Shown here in pieces: positions 48,012 through 61,872 of a stretch of 64,000 nt of DNA. Positions within the stretch are counted from its first letter, which is position 1. Every line of letters begins with the position of its first letter. The position numbers were made by a program, and so were the translations under genes. The notes under the pieces are model-generated. The model worked only from the letters and a program-made list of their open reading frames with translations, did not search any database and was not told where the DNA came from. The DNA comes from Karalla daura (Eukaryota > Chordata > Actinopteri > Chaetodontiformes > Leiognathidae), in NCBI GenBank assembly GCA_029224185.1, contig JANZKI010000034.1, positions 1 to 64,000 on the forward strand. The letters run 5' to 3'.

Positions 48012-51000
48012 ACTGTGGCCACAGTCGCGAGGAGTAGTGTAACGTTTAATATTGATGGCAGTGGTGGGACAATGAATGGGGGCTTATGGAGAGAAAAGGC
48101 TGCACTGGGCCTACGATGAGGCTCGTCGTTGAAATTTCACAAGGCGCACGGGTTTATGGCCTGCCCCGCATGAAAGAGCACCAATGTTCCTACAAAACTG
48201 GAAAAAAGAATTTGTCTGCTGCTTAGGGTGTGGCTGGGAGCAGCGTGAAAAGAGCGAAACGAGAGCTGATTTTTAAGCGATGCCGCATGTCGTCCCTGTG
48301 CAAAGAAGAGATTGGACATGCCCAATGCTGAGGGGCCCCTTTCAAACTCTGGGAGTGTCCCAGGGCCTGTGCCATCTGCTGGGGTGCATTGAAGCTGGAT
48401 GCCTCATCACTTTGTATTACCATGTAAGCAGAGGAGACAATGGAGCAGGTACCTGAGCACATGGTCGTCGAGAAGAGGTGCTGTGAAAAACCATACAACC
48501 TATCAGCATGCAACTCGCTACACAAACACACCACAAGATTCTTCAATTTTTGAAATGAAAATGAAGTTTCAAAGTCAAAGTATGGCAACGTTGCGAATGT
48601 TTGTTTGTGGAGTTCTGTTTTTCCCATTCATTCTTGTGGGAAAAAGCCAAATTGGCCAAGTAATAAACATTTGGCTCTATGGAGACAACGCCTTCCTAAA
48701 TCTGGATTATGAGCTAACTGTCAAGCCGTAGGGGAGAGTTTCCAGTACGCCCTGACACGATTTGGTGCATGTACTATGAGAACTGTGGCCACAGTCGCGA
48801 GGAGTAGTGGAACGTTTAACATTGATGGCAGTGGTGGGACAATGAATGGGGGCTTATGGAGAGAAAAGGCTGCACTGGGGCTACGATGAGGCTCGTCGTT
48901 GAAATTTCACAAGGCGCACGGGTTTATGGCCTGCCCCGCATGAGAGAGCACCAATGTTCCTACCAAACTGGAAAAAAGAATTTGTCTGCTGCTTAGGGTG
49001 TGGCTGGGAGCAGTGTGAAAAGAGCGAAACGAGAGCTGATTTTTAAGCGATCCTGCATGTCGGCCCAGTGCTAAGAAGAGATTGGACATGCCCAATGCTG
49101 AGGGGGCCCTTTCAAACTCTGGGAGTCTCCCAGGGCCTTTGTCATCTGCTGGGGTGCATTGAAGGTGGACGCCTCATCACTTTGTATTACCATGTCAGCA
49201 GAGGAGACATTGGAGTAGGTACCTGAGCACATGGTCGTCGAGAAGAGGTGCTGCTGAAAAACCATACAACCTATCAGCGTGCAACTCGCTACACAAACAC
49301 ACCACAAGATTCTTCAATTTTTGAAATGAAAATGAAGTTTCAAAGTCAAAGTATGGCAACGTTGCGAATGTTTGTTTGTGGAGTTCTATTTTTCCCATTC
49401 ATTCTTGTGGGAAAAAGCCAAATTGGCCAAGTGATAAACATTTGGCTCTATGGAGACTGCGCTTTCACCTATCTGGAATATGAGCTCACTGTCACGCCGT
49501 AGAGGAGAGTCTCCAGAACGCCCTGACACGATTTGGTGCATGTACTATGAGAACTGTGGCCACAGTCGCGAGGAGTAGTGGAACGTTTAACATTGATGGC
49601 AGTGGTGGGACAATGAATGGGGGCTTATGGAGAGAAAAGGCTGCACTGGGGCTACGATGAGGCTCGTCGTTGAAATTTCACAAGGCGCACGGGTTTATGG
49701 CCTGCCCCGCATGAGAGAGCACCAATGTTCCTACAAAACTGGAAAAAAGAATTTGTCTGCTGCTTAGGGTGTGGCTGGGAGCAGTGTGAAAAGAGCGAAA
49801 CGAGAGCTGATTTTTAAGCGATCCTGCATGTCGGCCCAGTGCTAAGAAGAGATTGGACATGCCCAATGCTGAGGGGGCCCTTTCAAACTCTGGGAGTCTC
49901 CCAGGGCCTTTGTCATCTGCTGGGGTGCATTGAAGGTGGACGCCTCATCACTTTGTATTACCATGTCAGCAGAGGAGACATTGGAGTAGGTACCTGAGCA
50001 CATGGTCGTCGAGAAGAGGTGCTGCTGAAAAACCATACAACCTATCAGCGTGCAACTCGCTACACAAACACACCACAAGATTCTTCAATTTTTGAAATGA
50101 AAATGAAGTTTAGAGCCAAAGTATGGCAACGTTGCGAATGTTTGTTTGTGGAGTTCTGTTTTTCCCATTCATTCTTATGGGAAAAAGCCAAATTGGCCAA
50201 GTGATAAACATTTGGCTCTATGGAGACAACGCTTACACCAATCTGGAGCATGAGCTAACTGTCAAGCCGTAGGGGACAGTCTCCAGAACGCCCTGACACG
50301 ATTTGGTGTGTGTAGTATGAGAACTGTGGCCACAGTCGCGAGGAGTAGTGTAACGTTTGACATTGATGGCAGTGGTGGGACAATGAATGGGGGCTTATGG
50401 AGATAAAAGGCTGCACTGGGCCTACAATGAGGCTCGTCGTTTAAATTTCACAAGGCGCACGGGTTTATGGCCTGCCCCGCATGAGAGAGCACCAATGTTC
50501 CTACAAAACTGGAAAAAAGAATTTGTCTGCTGCTTAGGGTGTGGCTGGGAGCAGCGTGAAAAGAGCGAAACGAGAGCTGATTTTTAAGCGATGCCGCATG
50601 TCGTCCCTGTGCAAAGAAGAGATTGGACATGCCCAATGCTGAGGGGCCCCTTTCAAACTCTGGGAGTGTCCCAGGGCCTGTGCCATCTGCTGGGGTGCAT
50701 TGAAGCTGGATGCCTCATCACTTTGTATTACCATGTAAGCAGAGGAGACAATGGAGCAGGTACCTGAGCACATGGTCGTCGAGAAGAGGTGCTGTGAAAA
50801 ACCATACAACCTATCAGCATGCAACTCGCTACACAAACACACCACAAGATTCTTCAATTTTTGAAATGAAAATGAAGTTTCAAAGTCAAAGTATGGCAAC
50901 GTTGCGAATGTTTGTTTGTGGAGTTCTGTTTTTCCCATTCATTCTTGTGGGAAAAAGCCAAATTGGCCAAGTGATAAACATTTGGCTCTATGGAGACAAT

Positions 51001-54000
51001 GCCTTCCTAAATCTGGATTATGAGCTAACTGTCAAGCCGTAGGGGAGAGTTTCCAGTACGCCCTGACACGATTTGGTGTGTGTAGTATGAGAACTGTGGC
51101 CACAGTCGTGAGGAGAAGTGTAAGGTTTTACATTGATGGCAGTGGTGGGACAATGAATGGGGGCTTTAGAGAGAAAAGGCTGCACTGGGCCTACGATGAG
51201 GCTCGTCGTTTAAATTTCACAAGGCGCACGGGTTTATGGCCTGCCCCGCATGAGAGAGCACCAATGTTCCTACAAAACTGGAAAAAAGAATTTGTCTGCT
51301 GCTTAGGGTGTGGCTGGGAGCAGCGTGAAAAGAGCGAAACGAGAGCTGATTTTTAAGCGATCCCGCATGTCGGCCCTGTGCAAAGAAGAGATTGGACATG
51401 CCCAATGCTGAGGGGGCCCTTTTCCACTCTGCGAGTCTCCCAGGGCCTGTGCCATCTGCTGGGGTGCATTGAAGCTGGACGCCTCATCACTTTGTATTAC
51501 CATGTAAGCAGAGGAGACAGTGGAGCAGGTACCTGAGCACATGGTCGTCGAGAAGAGGTGCTGCTGAAAAACCATACAACCTATCAGCGTGCAACTCGCT
51601 ACACAAACACACCACAAGATTCTTCAATTTTTGAAATGAAAATGAAGTTTCAAAGTCAAAGTATGGCAACGTTGCGAATGTTTGTTTGTGGAGTTCTGTT
51701 TTTCCCATTCATTCTTGTGGGAAAAAGCCAAATTGGCCAAGTGATAAACATTTGGCTCTATGGAGACAACGCCTTCCCAAATCTGGATTATGAGCTAACT
51801 GTCAAGCCGTAGGGGAGAGTTTCCAGTACGCCCTGACACGATTTGGTGTGTGTAGTATGAGAACTGTGGCCACAGTCGCGAGGAGTAGTGGAACATTTAA
51901 CATTGATGGCAGTGGTGGGACAATGAATGGGGGCTTATGGAGAGAAAAGGCTGCACTGGGCCTACGATGAGGCTCGTCGTTGAAATTTCACAAGGCGCAC
52001 GGGTTTATGGCCTGCCCCGCATGAGAGAGCACCAATGTTCCTACAAAACTGGAAAAAAGAATTTGTCTGCTGCTTAGGGTGTGGCTGGGAGCAGTGTGAA
52101 AAGACCTTAACGAGAGCTGATTTTTAAGCGATCCTGCATGTCGGCCCAGTGCTAAGAAGAGATTGGACATGCCCAATGCTGAGGGGGCCCTTTCAAACTC
52201 TGGGAGTCTCCCAGGGCCTTTGTCATCTGCTGGGGTGCATTGAAGGTGGACGCCTCATCACTTTGTATTACCATGTCAGCAGAGGAGACATTGGAGTAGG
52301 TACCTGAGCACATGGTCGTCGAGAAGAGGTGCTGCTGAAAAACCATACAACCTATCAGCGTGCAACTCGCTACACAAACACACCACAAGATTCTTCAATT
52401 TTTGAAATGAAAATGAAGTTTAGAGCCAAAGTATGGCAACGTTGCGAATGTTTGTTTGTGGAGTTCTGTTTTTCCCATTCATTCTTATGGGAAAAAGCCA
52501 AATTGGCCAAGTGATAAACATTTGGCTCTATGGAGACAACGCTTTCACCAATCTGGAGCATGAGCTAACTGTCAAGCCGTAGGGGACAGTCTCCAGAACG
52601 CCCTGACACGATTTGGTGTGTGTAGTATGAGAACTGTGGCCACAGTCGCGAGGAGTAGTGTAACGTTTAACATTGATGGCAGTGGTGGGACAATGAATGG
52701 GGGCTTATGGAGATAAAAGGCTGCACTGGGCCTACGATGAGGCTCGTCGTTTAAATTTCACAAGGCGCACGGGTTTATGGCCTGCCCCGCATGAGAGAGC
52801 ACCAATGTTCCTACAAAACTGGAAAAAAGAATTTGTCTGCTGCTTAGGGTGTGGCTGGGAGCAGCGTGAAAAGAGCGAAACGAGAGCTGATTTTTAAGCG
52901 ATGCCGCATGTCGTCCCTGTGCAAAGAAGAGATTGGACATGCCCAATGCTGAGGGGCCCCTTTCAAACTCTGGGAGTGTCCCAGGGCCTGTGCCATCTGC
53001 TGGGGTGCATTGAAGCTGGATGCCTCATCACTTTGTATTACCATGTAAGCAGAGGAGACAATGGAGCAGGTACCTGAGCACATGGTCGTCGAGAAGAGGT
53101 GCTGTGAAAAACCATACAACCTATCAGCATGCAACTCGCTACACAAACACACCACAAGATTCTTCAATTTTTGAAATGAAAATGAAGTTTCAAAGTCAAA
53201 GTATGGCAACGTTGCGAATGTTTGTTTGTGGAGTTCTGTTTTTCCCATTCATTCTTGTGGGAAAAAGCCAAATTGGCCAAGTGATAAACATTTGGCTCTA
53301 TGGAGACAACGCCTTCCTAAATCTGGATTATGAGCTAACTGTCAAGCCGTAGGGGAGAGTTTCCAGTACGCCCTGACACGATTTGGTGTGTGTAGTATGA
53401 GAACTGTGGCCACAGTCGCGAGGAGTAGTGTAACGTTTAACATTGATGGCAGTGGTGGGACAATGAATGGGGGCTTTAGAGAGAAAAGGCTGCACTGGGC
53501 CTACGATGAGGCTCGTCGTTTAAATTTCACAAGGCGCACGGGTTTATGGCCTGCCCCGCATGAGAGAGCACCAATGTTCCTACAAAACTGGAAAAAAGAA
53601 TTTGTCTGCTGCTTAGGGTGTGGCTGGGAGCAGCGTGAAAAGAGCGAAACGAGAGCTGATTTTTAAGCGATCCCGCATGTCGGCCCTGTGCAAAGAAGAG
53701 ATTGGACATGCCCAATGCTGAGGGGGCCCTTTTCCACTCTGCGAGTCTCCCAGGGCCTGTGCCATCTGCTGGGGTGCATTGAAGCTGGACGCCTCATCAC
53801 TTTGTATTACCATGTCAGCAGAGGAGACAATGGAGCAGGTACCTGAGCACATGGTCGTCGAGAAGAGGTTCTGCTGAAAAACCATACAACCTATCAGCGT
53901 GCACCTCGCTACACAAACACACCACAAGATTCTTCAATTTTTGAAATGAAAATGAAGTTTCAAAGTCAAAGTATGGCAACGTTGCGAATGTTTGTTTGTG

Positions 54001-54943
54001 GAGTTCTGTTTTTCCCATTCATTCTTATGGGAAAAAGTCAAATTGGCCAAGTGATAAACATTTGGCTCTATGGAGACTGCGCTTTCACCTATCTGGAATA
54101 TGAGCTCACTGTCACGCCGTAGGGGAGAGTCTCCAGAACGCCCTGACACGATTTGGTGTGTGTACTATGAGAACTGTGGCCACAGTCGCGAGGAGTAGTT
54201 TAACGTTTAACATTGATGGCAGTGGTGGGACAATGAATGGGGGCTTATGGAGAGAAAAGGCTGCACTGGGCCTACGATGAGGCTCGTCGTTGAAATTTCA
54301 CAAGGCGCACGGGTTTATGGCCTGCCCCGCATGAGAGAGCACCAATGTTCCTACAAAACTGGAAAAAAGAATTTGTCTGCTGCTTAGGGTGTGGCTGGGA
54401 GCAGTGTGAAAAGACCGTAACGAGAGCTGATTTTTTAAGCGATCCTGCATGTCGGCCCGGTGCTAAGAAGAGATTGGACATGCCCAATGCTGAGGGGGCC
54501 CTTTCAAACTCTGGGAGTCTCCCAGGACCTTTGCCATCTGCTGGGGTGCATTGAAGGTGGACGCCTCATCACTTTGTATTACCATGTCAGCAGAGGAGAC
54601 ATTGGAGCAGGTACCTGAGCACATGGTCGTCGAGAAGAGGTGCTGCTGAAAAACCATACAACCTATCAGCGTGCACCTCGCTACACAAACACACCACAAG
54701 ATTCTTCAATTTTTGAAATGAAAATGAAGTTTAGAGCCAAAGTATGGCAACGTTGCGAATGTTTGTTTGTGGAGTTCTGTTTTTCCCATTCATTCTTATG
54801 GGAAAAAGCCAAATTGGCCAAGTGATAAACATTTGGCTCTATGGAGACAACGCTTTCACCAATCTGGAGCATGAGCTAACTGTCAAGCCGTAGGGGACAG
54901 TCTCCAGAACGCCCTGACACGATTTGGTGTGTGTAGTATGAGA
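48012..54943 (+). repeat. Three successive trimers (monomers 63-71), order X-Y-Y, X-Z-Y, X-Z-A
   Basis: X monomers (63, 66, 69 at 48012, 50323, 52633) share gatgccgcatgtcgtccc, aggggcccctttc, gagtgtcccag, ctggatgcctc and cagcatgcaac, and they are spaced 2,311 and 2,310 bp apart. Y monomers (64, 65, 68) share gcccagtgctaag, ggcctttgtcatc and ggagtaggtacc. Z monomers (67, 70) carry ggctttagagag and ttttccactctgcgag. Monomer 71 is family A with an extra t (gattttttaagcg). Monomer 67 alone has agaagtgtaaggttttac, as in monomer 16. Monomer 70 has the common form there, so it is a hybrid. Confidence 0.85.
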
Positions 54944-57900
54944 ACTGTGGCCACAGTCGCGAGGAGTAGTGGAACGTTTAACTTTGATGGCAGTGGTGGG
55001 ACAATGAATAAGGGTTTAGAGATAAAAGGCTGCACTGGGCCTACGATGAGGCTGGTCGTTTAAATTTCACAAGGCGCACGGGTTCATGGCCTGCCCCGCA
55101 TGAGAGAGCACCAATGTTCCTACAAAACTGGAAAAAAGAATTTGTCTGCTGCTTCGGGTGTGGCTGGGAGCAGCGTGAAAAGGGCGAAACGAGAGCTGAT
55201 TTTTAAGCGATCCCGCATGTCGGCCCTGTGCTAAGAAGAGATTGGACATGCCCAATGCTGAGGGGGCCCTCTCAAACTCTGGGAGTCTCCCAGGGCCTGT
55301 GCCATCTGCTGAGGTGCATTGAAGCTGGACGCCTCATCACTTTGTATTACCATGTCAGCAGAGGAGACAATGGAGCAGGTACCTGAGCACATGGTCGTCG
55401 AGAAGAAGTTCTGCTGAAAAACCATACAACCTATCAGCGTGCACCTCGCTACACAAACACACCACAAGATTCTTCAATTTTTGAAAAGAAAATGAAGTTT
55501 CAAAGTCAAAGTATGGCAACGTTGCGAATGTTTGTTTGTGGAGTTCTGTTTTTCCCATTCATTCTTATGGGAAAAAGCCAAATTGGCCAAGTGATAAACA
55601 TTTGGCTCTATGGAGACTGCGCTTTCACCTATCTGGAATATGAGCTCACTGTCACGCCGTAGGGGAGAGTCTCCAGAATGCCCTGACACGATTTGGTGTG
55701 TGTACTATGAGAACTGTGGCCACAGTCGCGAGGAGTAGTGGAACGTTTAACATTGATGGCAGTGGTGGGACAATGAATGGGGGCTTATGGAGATAAAAGG
55801 CTGCACTGGGCCTACGATGAGGCTCGTCGTTTAAATTTCACAAGGCGCACGGGTTTATGGCCTGCCCCGCATGAGAGAGCACCAATGTTCCTGCAAAACT
55901 GGAAAAAAGAATTTGTCTGCTGCTTAGGGTGTGGCTGGGAGCAACGTGAAAAGAGCGAAACGAGAGCTGATTTTTAAGCGATCCCGCATGTCGGCCCTGT
56001 GCAAAGAAGAGATTGGACATGCCCAATGCTGAGGGGGCCCTTTCAAACTCTGGGAGTCTCCCAGGGCCATTGCCATCTGCTGGGGTGCATTGAAGCTGGA
56101 CGCCTCATCACTTTGTATAACCATGTAAGCAGAGGAGACAATGGAGCAGGTACCTGAGCACATGGTCGTCGAAAAGAGGTGCTGTGAAAAACCATACAAC
56201 CTATCAGCGTGCAACTCGCTACACAAACACACCACAAGATTCTTCAATTTTTGAAAAGAAAATGAAGTTTCAAAGTCAAAGTATGGCAACGTTACGAATG
56301 TTTGTTTGTGGAGTTCTGTTTTTCCCATTCATTCTTATGGGAAAAAGCCAAATTGGCCAAGTGATAAACATTTGGCTCTATGGAGACTGCGCTTTCACCT
56401 ATCTGGAATATGAGCTCACTGTCACGCCGTAGGGGAGAGTCTCCAGAACGCCCTGACACGATTTGGTGTGTGTAGTATGAGAACTGTGGCCACAGTCGCG
56501 AGGAGTAGTTTAACGTTTAACATTGATGGCAGTGGTGGGACAATGAATGGGGGCTTATGGAGAGAAAAGGCTGCACTGGGCCTACGATGAGGCTCGTCGT
56601 TGAAATTTCACAAGGCGCACGGGTTTATGGCCTGCCCCGCATGAGAGAGCACCAATGTTACTACAAAACTGGAAAAAAGAATTTGTCTGCTGCTTAGGGT
56701 GAGGCTGGGAGCAGCGTGAAAAGAGCGAAACGAGAGCTGATTTTTAAGCGATCCCGCATGTCGGCCCTGTGCTAAGAAGAGATTGGACATGCCCAATGCT
56801 GAGGGGGCCCTTTCAAACTCTGGGAGTCTCCCAGGGCCTGTGCCATCTGCTGGGGTGCATTGAAGCTGGACGCCTCATCACTTTGTATAACCATGTAAGC
56901 AGAGGAGACAATGGAGCAGGTACCTGAGCACATGGTCGTCGAGAAGAGGTGCTGTGAAAAACCATACAACCTATCAGCGTGCAACTCGCTACACAAACAC
57001 ACCACAAGATTCTTCAATTTTTGAAATGAAAATGAAGTTTCAAAGTCAAAGTATGGCAACGTTGCGAATATTTGTTTGTGGAGTTCTGTTTTTCCCATTC
57101 ATTCTTATGGGAAAAAGCCAAATTGGCCAAGTGATAAACATTTGGCTCTATGGAGACAACGCTTTCACCAATCTGGAGCATGAGCTAACTGTCAAGCCGT
57201 AGGGGACAGTCTCCAGAACGCCCTGACATGATTTGGTGTGTGTAGTATGAGAACTGTGGCCACAGTCGCGAGGAGTAGTGTAACGTTTAACATTGATGGC
57301 AGTGGTGGGACAATGAATGGGGGCTTATGGAGATAAAAGGCTGCACTGGGCCTACGATGAGGCTCGTCGTTTAAATTTCACAAGGCGCACGGGTTTTTGG
57401 CCTGCCCCGCATGAGAGAGCACCAATGTTCCTACAAAACTGGAAAAAAGAATTTGTCTGCTGCTTAGGGTGAGGCTGGGAGCAGCGTGAAAAGAGCGAAA
57501 CGAGAGCTGATTTTTAAGCGATCCCGCATGTCGGCCCTGTGCTAAGAAGAGATTGGACATGCCCAATGCTGAGGGGGCCCTCTCAAACTCTGGGAGTCTC
57601 CCAGGGCCTGTGCCATCTGCTGGGGTGCATTGAAGCTGGACGCCTCATCACTTTGTATTACCATGTCAGCAGAGGAGACAATGGAGCAGGTACCTGAGCA
57701 CATGGTCGTCGAGAAGAGGTTCTGCTGAAAAACCATGCAACCTATCAGCGTGCACCTCGCTACACAAACACACCACAAGATTCTTCAATTTTTGAAAAGA
57801 AAATGAAGTTTCAAAGTCAAAGTATGGCAACGTTGCGAATGTTTGTTTGTGGAGTTCTGTTTTTCCCATTCATTCTTAAGGGAAACAAGCCAAATTGGCC

Positions 57901-58024
57901 AAGTGATAAACATATGGCTCTATGGAGTCTGCGCTTTCACCTATCTGGAATATGAGCTCACTGTCACGCCGTAGGGGAGAGTCTCCAGAACGCCCTGACA
58001 CGATTTGGTGTGTGTAGTATGAGA
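54944..58024 (+). repeat. Mixed B-type monomers 72-75
   Basis: There is no clear local higher-order unit. Monomer 72 has actttgatgg, aatgaataagggtttagag (2 bp shorter there) and gggttcatgg. Monomers 73 and 74 have the gtgctgtg deletion with tataaccatgtaagc. Monomer 74 has gttactac and tgcgaatatttg. Monomer 75 (772 bp) has an extra c in gggaaacaagcc near 57885, and also catatggc and ggagtctgcgc. Confidence 0.75.
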
Positions 58025-60335
58025 ACTGTGGCCACAGTCGCGAGGAGTAGTGGAACGTTTAACATTGATGGCAGTGGTGGGACAATGAATGGGGGCTTAT
58101 GGAGATAAAAGGCTGCACTGGGCCTACGATGAGGCTCGTCGTTTAAATTTCACAAGGCGCACGGGTTTATGGCCTGCCCCGCATGAGAGAGCACCAATGT
58201 TCCTACAAAACTGGAAAAAAGAATTTGTCTGCTGCTTCGGGTGTGGCTGGGAGCAGCGTGAAAAGAGCGAAACGAGAGCTGATTTTTAAGCGATCCCGCA
58301 TGTCGGCCCTGTGCTAAGAAGAGATTGGACATGCCCAATGCTGAGGGGGCCCTTTCAAACACTGGGAGTCTCCCAGGGCCTGTGCCATATGCTGGGGTGC
58401 ATTGAAGCTGGACGCCTCATCACTTTGTATTACCATGTCAGCAGAGGAGACAATGGAGCAGGTACCTGAGCACATGGTCGTCGAGAAGAGGTGCTGCTGA
58501 AAAACCATACAATCTATCAGCGTGCAACTCGCTACACAAACACACCACAAGATTCTTCAATTTTTGAAATGAAAATGAAGTTTCAAAGTCAAAGTATGGC
58601 AACGTTGCGAATGTTTGTTTGTGGAGTTCTGTTTTTCCCATTCATTCTTATGGGAAAAAGCCAAATTGGCCGTGATAAACATTTGGCTCTATGGAGACTG
58701 CGCTTTCACCTATCTGGAATATGAGCTCACTGTCACGCCATAGGGGAGAGTCTCCAGAACGCCCTGACACGATTTGGTGTGTGTAGTATGAGAACTGTGG
58801 CCACAGTCGCGAGGAGTAGTTTAACGTTTAACATTGATGGCAGTGGTGGGACAATGAATGGGGGCTTATGGAGAGAAAAGGCTGCACTGGGCCTACGATG
58901 AGGCTCGTCGTTGAAATTTCACAAGGCGCACGGGTTTATGGCCTGCCCCGCATGAGAGAGCACCAATGTTCCTACAAAACTGGAAAAAAGAATTTGTCTG
59001 CTGCTTAGGGTGTGGCTGGGAGCAGTGTGAAAAGACCGTAACGAGAGCTGATTTTTAAGCGATCCTGCATGTCGGCCCGGTGCGAAGAAGAGATTGGACA
59101 TGCCCAATGCTAAGGGGGCCCTTTCAAACTCTGGGAGTCTCCCAGGGCCTTTGCCATCTGCTGGGGTGCATTGAAGGTGGACGCCTCATCACTTTGTATT
59201 ACCATGTCAGCAGAGGAGACATTGGAGCAGGTACCTGAGCACATGGTCGTCGAGACGAGGTGCTGCTGAAAAACCATACAACCTATCAGCGTGCAACTCG
59301 CTACACAAACACACCACAAGATTCTTCAATTTTTGAAATGAAAATGAAGTTTCAAAGTCAAAGTATGGCAACGTTGCGAATGTTTGTTTGTGGAGTTCTG
59401 TTTTTCCCATTCATTCTTGTGGGAAAAAGCCAAATTGGCCAAGTGATAAACATTTGGCTCTATGGAGACAACGCTTTCACCAATCTGGATTATGAGCTAA
59501 CTGTCAAGCCGTTGGGGAGAGTTTCCAGTACGCCCTGACATGATTTGGTGTGTGTAGTATGAGAACTGTGGCCACAGTCGCGAGGAGTAGTGGAACGTTT
59601 AACATTGATGGCAGTGGTGGGACAATGAATGGGGCCTTATGGAGATAAAAGGCTGCACTGGGCCTACGATGAGGCTCGTCGTTTAAATTTCACAAGGCGC
59701 ACGGGTTCATGGCCTGCCCCGCATGAGAGAGCACCAATGTTCCTACAAAACTGGAAAAAAGAATTTGTCTGCTGCTTCGGGTTTGGCTGGGAGCAGCGTG
59801 AAAAGAGCGAAACGAGAGCTGATTTTTAAGCGATCCCGCATGTCGGCCCTGTGCAAAGAAGAGATTGGACATGCCCAATGCTGAGGGGGCCCTTTTCCAC
59901 TCTGCGAGTCTCCCAGGGCCTGTGCCATCTGCTGGGGTGCATTGAAGCTGGACGCCTCATCACTTTGTATTACCATGTAAGCAGAGGAGACAGTGGAGCA
60001 GGTACCTGAGCACATGGTCGTCGAGACGAGGTGCTGCTGAAAAACCATACAACCTATCAGCGTGCAACTCGCTACACAAACACACCACAAGATTCTTCAA
60101 TTTTTGAAATGAAAATGAAGTTTCAAAGTCAAAGTATGGCAACGTTGCGAATGTTTGTTTGTGGAGTTCTGTTTTTCCCATTCATTCTTGTGGGAAAAAG
60201 CCAAATTGGCCAAGTGATAAACATTTGGCTCTATGGAGACAACGCTTTCACCAATCTGGAGCATGAGCTAACTGTCAAGCCGTAGGGGACAGTCTCCAGA
60301 ACGCCCTGACACGATTTGGTGTGTGTAATATGAGA
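58025..60335 (+). repeat. Monomers 76-78, echo of block D plus type Z
   Basis: Monomer 76 is the B type with caaacactggg and the 2-bp deletion ggccgtgat, followed by A-type monomer 77. This is the same order as monomers 6-7, 24-25 and 36-37. Monomer 78 has ttttccactctgcgag, acagtggag and gagacgagg, as in monomer 16, and the private variants ggggccttatgg and gggtttggctg. Confidence 0.75.
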
Positions 60336-61872
60336 ACTGTGGCCACAGTCGCGAGGAGTAGTGGAACGTTTAACATTGATGGCAGTGGTGGGACAATGAA
60401 TGGGGGCTTATGGAGATAGAAGGCTGCACTGGGCCTACGATGAGGCTCGTCGTTGAAATTTCACAAGGCGCACGGGTTTATGGCCTGCCCCGCATGAGAG
60501 AGCACCAATGTTAATACAAAACTGGAAAAAAGAATTTGTCTGCTGCTTAGGGTGTGGCTGGGAGCAGTGTGAAAAGAGCGAAACGAGAGCTGATTTTTCA
60601 GCGATCCTGCATGTCGGCCCGGTGCTAAGAAGAGATTGGACATGCCCAATGCTGAGGGGGCCCTTTCAAACTCTGGGAGTCTCCCAGGGCCATTGCCATC
60701 TGCTGGGGTGCATTGAAGGTGGACGCCTCATCACTTTGTATTACCATGTCAGCAGAGGAGACATTGGAGCAGGTACCTGAGCACATGGTCGTTGAGAAGA
60801 GGTGCTGCTGAAAAACCATACAACCTATCAGCGTGCAACTCGCTACACAAACACACCACAAAATTCTTCAATTTTTGAAATGAAAATGAAGTTTAGAGCC
60901 AAAGTATGGCAACGTTGCGAATGTTTGTGGAGTTCTGTTTTTCCCATTCATTCTAATGTGAAAGAGCCTAATTGGCCAAGTGATAAACATTTGGCTCTAT
61001 GAAGACTGCGCTTTCACCTATCTGGATTATGAGCTCACTGTCACGCCGTAGGGGAGAGTCTCCAGAACGCCCTGACACGATTTGGTGTGTGTACTATGAG
61101 AACTGTGGCCACAGTCGCGAGGAGTAGTGTAACGTTTAACATTGATGGCAGTGGTGGGACAATGAATGGGGGCTTATGGAAAGAAAAGGCTGCACTGGGC
61201 CTACGATGAGGCTCGTTGTTTAAATTTCACAAGGCGCACGGGTTTATGGCCTGCCCCGCATGAGAGAGCACCAATGTTCCTACAAAACTGGAAAAAAGAA
61301 TTTGTCTGCTGTTCAGGGTGTGGCTGGGAGCAGCGTGAAAAGAGCGAAACGAAAGCTGATTTTTAAGCGATCCCGCATGTCGGCCCGGTGCTATGAAGAG
61401 ATTGGACATGCCCAATGCTGAGGGGGCCCTTTCCAACTCTGGGAATCTCCCAGGGCCTGTGCCATCTGCTGGGGTGCATTGAAGCTGGACGCCTCATCAC
61501 TTTGTATTACCATGTCAGCAGAGGAGACAATGGAGCAGGTTCCTGAGCACATGGTCGTCGAGAAGAGGTGCTGCTGAAAAACCATACAACCTATCAGCGT
61601 GCAACTCGCTACACAAACACACCACAAGATTCTTCAATTTTTGAAATGAAAATGAAGTTTCAAAGTCAAAGTATGGCAACGTTACGAATGTTTATTTGTG
61701 GAGTTCTGTTTTTCCCATTCATTCTTATGGGAAAGAGCCTAATTGGCCAAGTGATAAACATTTGGCTCTGTGGAGACTGCGCTTTCACTTATCTGGAATA
61801 TGAGCTCACAGTCACGCCGTAGGGGACAGTCTCCAAAACGCCCTGACACGATTTGATGTGTGTAGTATGAGA
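60336..61872 (+). repeat. Monomers 79-80, distant relatives of 17-20
   Basis: Monomer 79 is 766 bp, with cacaaaattcttc, the 4-bp deletion gaatgtttgtggag and ggctctatgaagac exactly as in monomers 17 and 19, about 46-48 kb upstream. Private variants are gagatagaagg, gttaatacaaaac and taatgtgaaag. Monomer 80 starts with tatggaaagaaaagg, like monomers 18 and 20. It has gttcagggtg and gctatgaagag, and it ends with the ggttcctgag to ctcacagtcacg patch shared with monomer 62. Confidence 0.8.
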
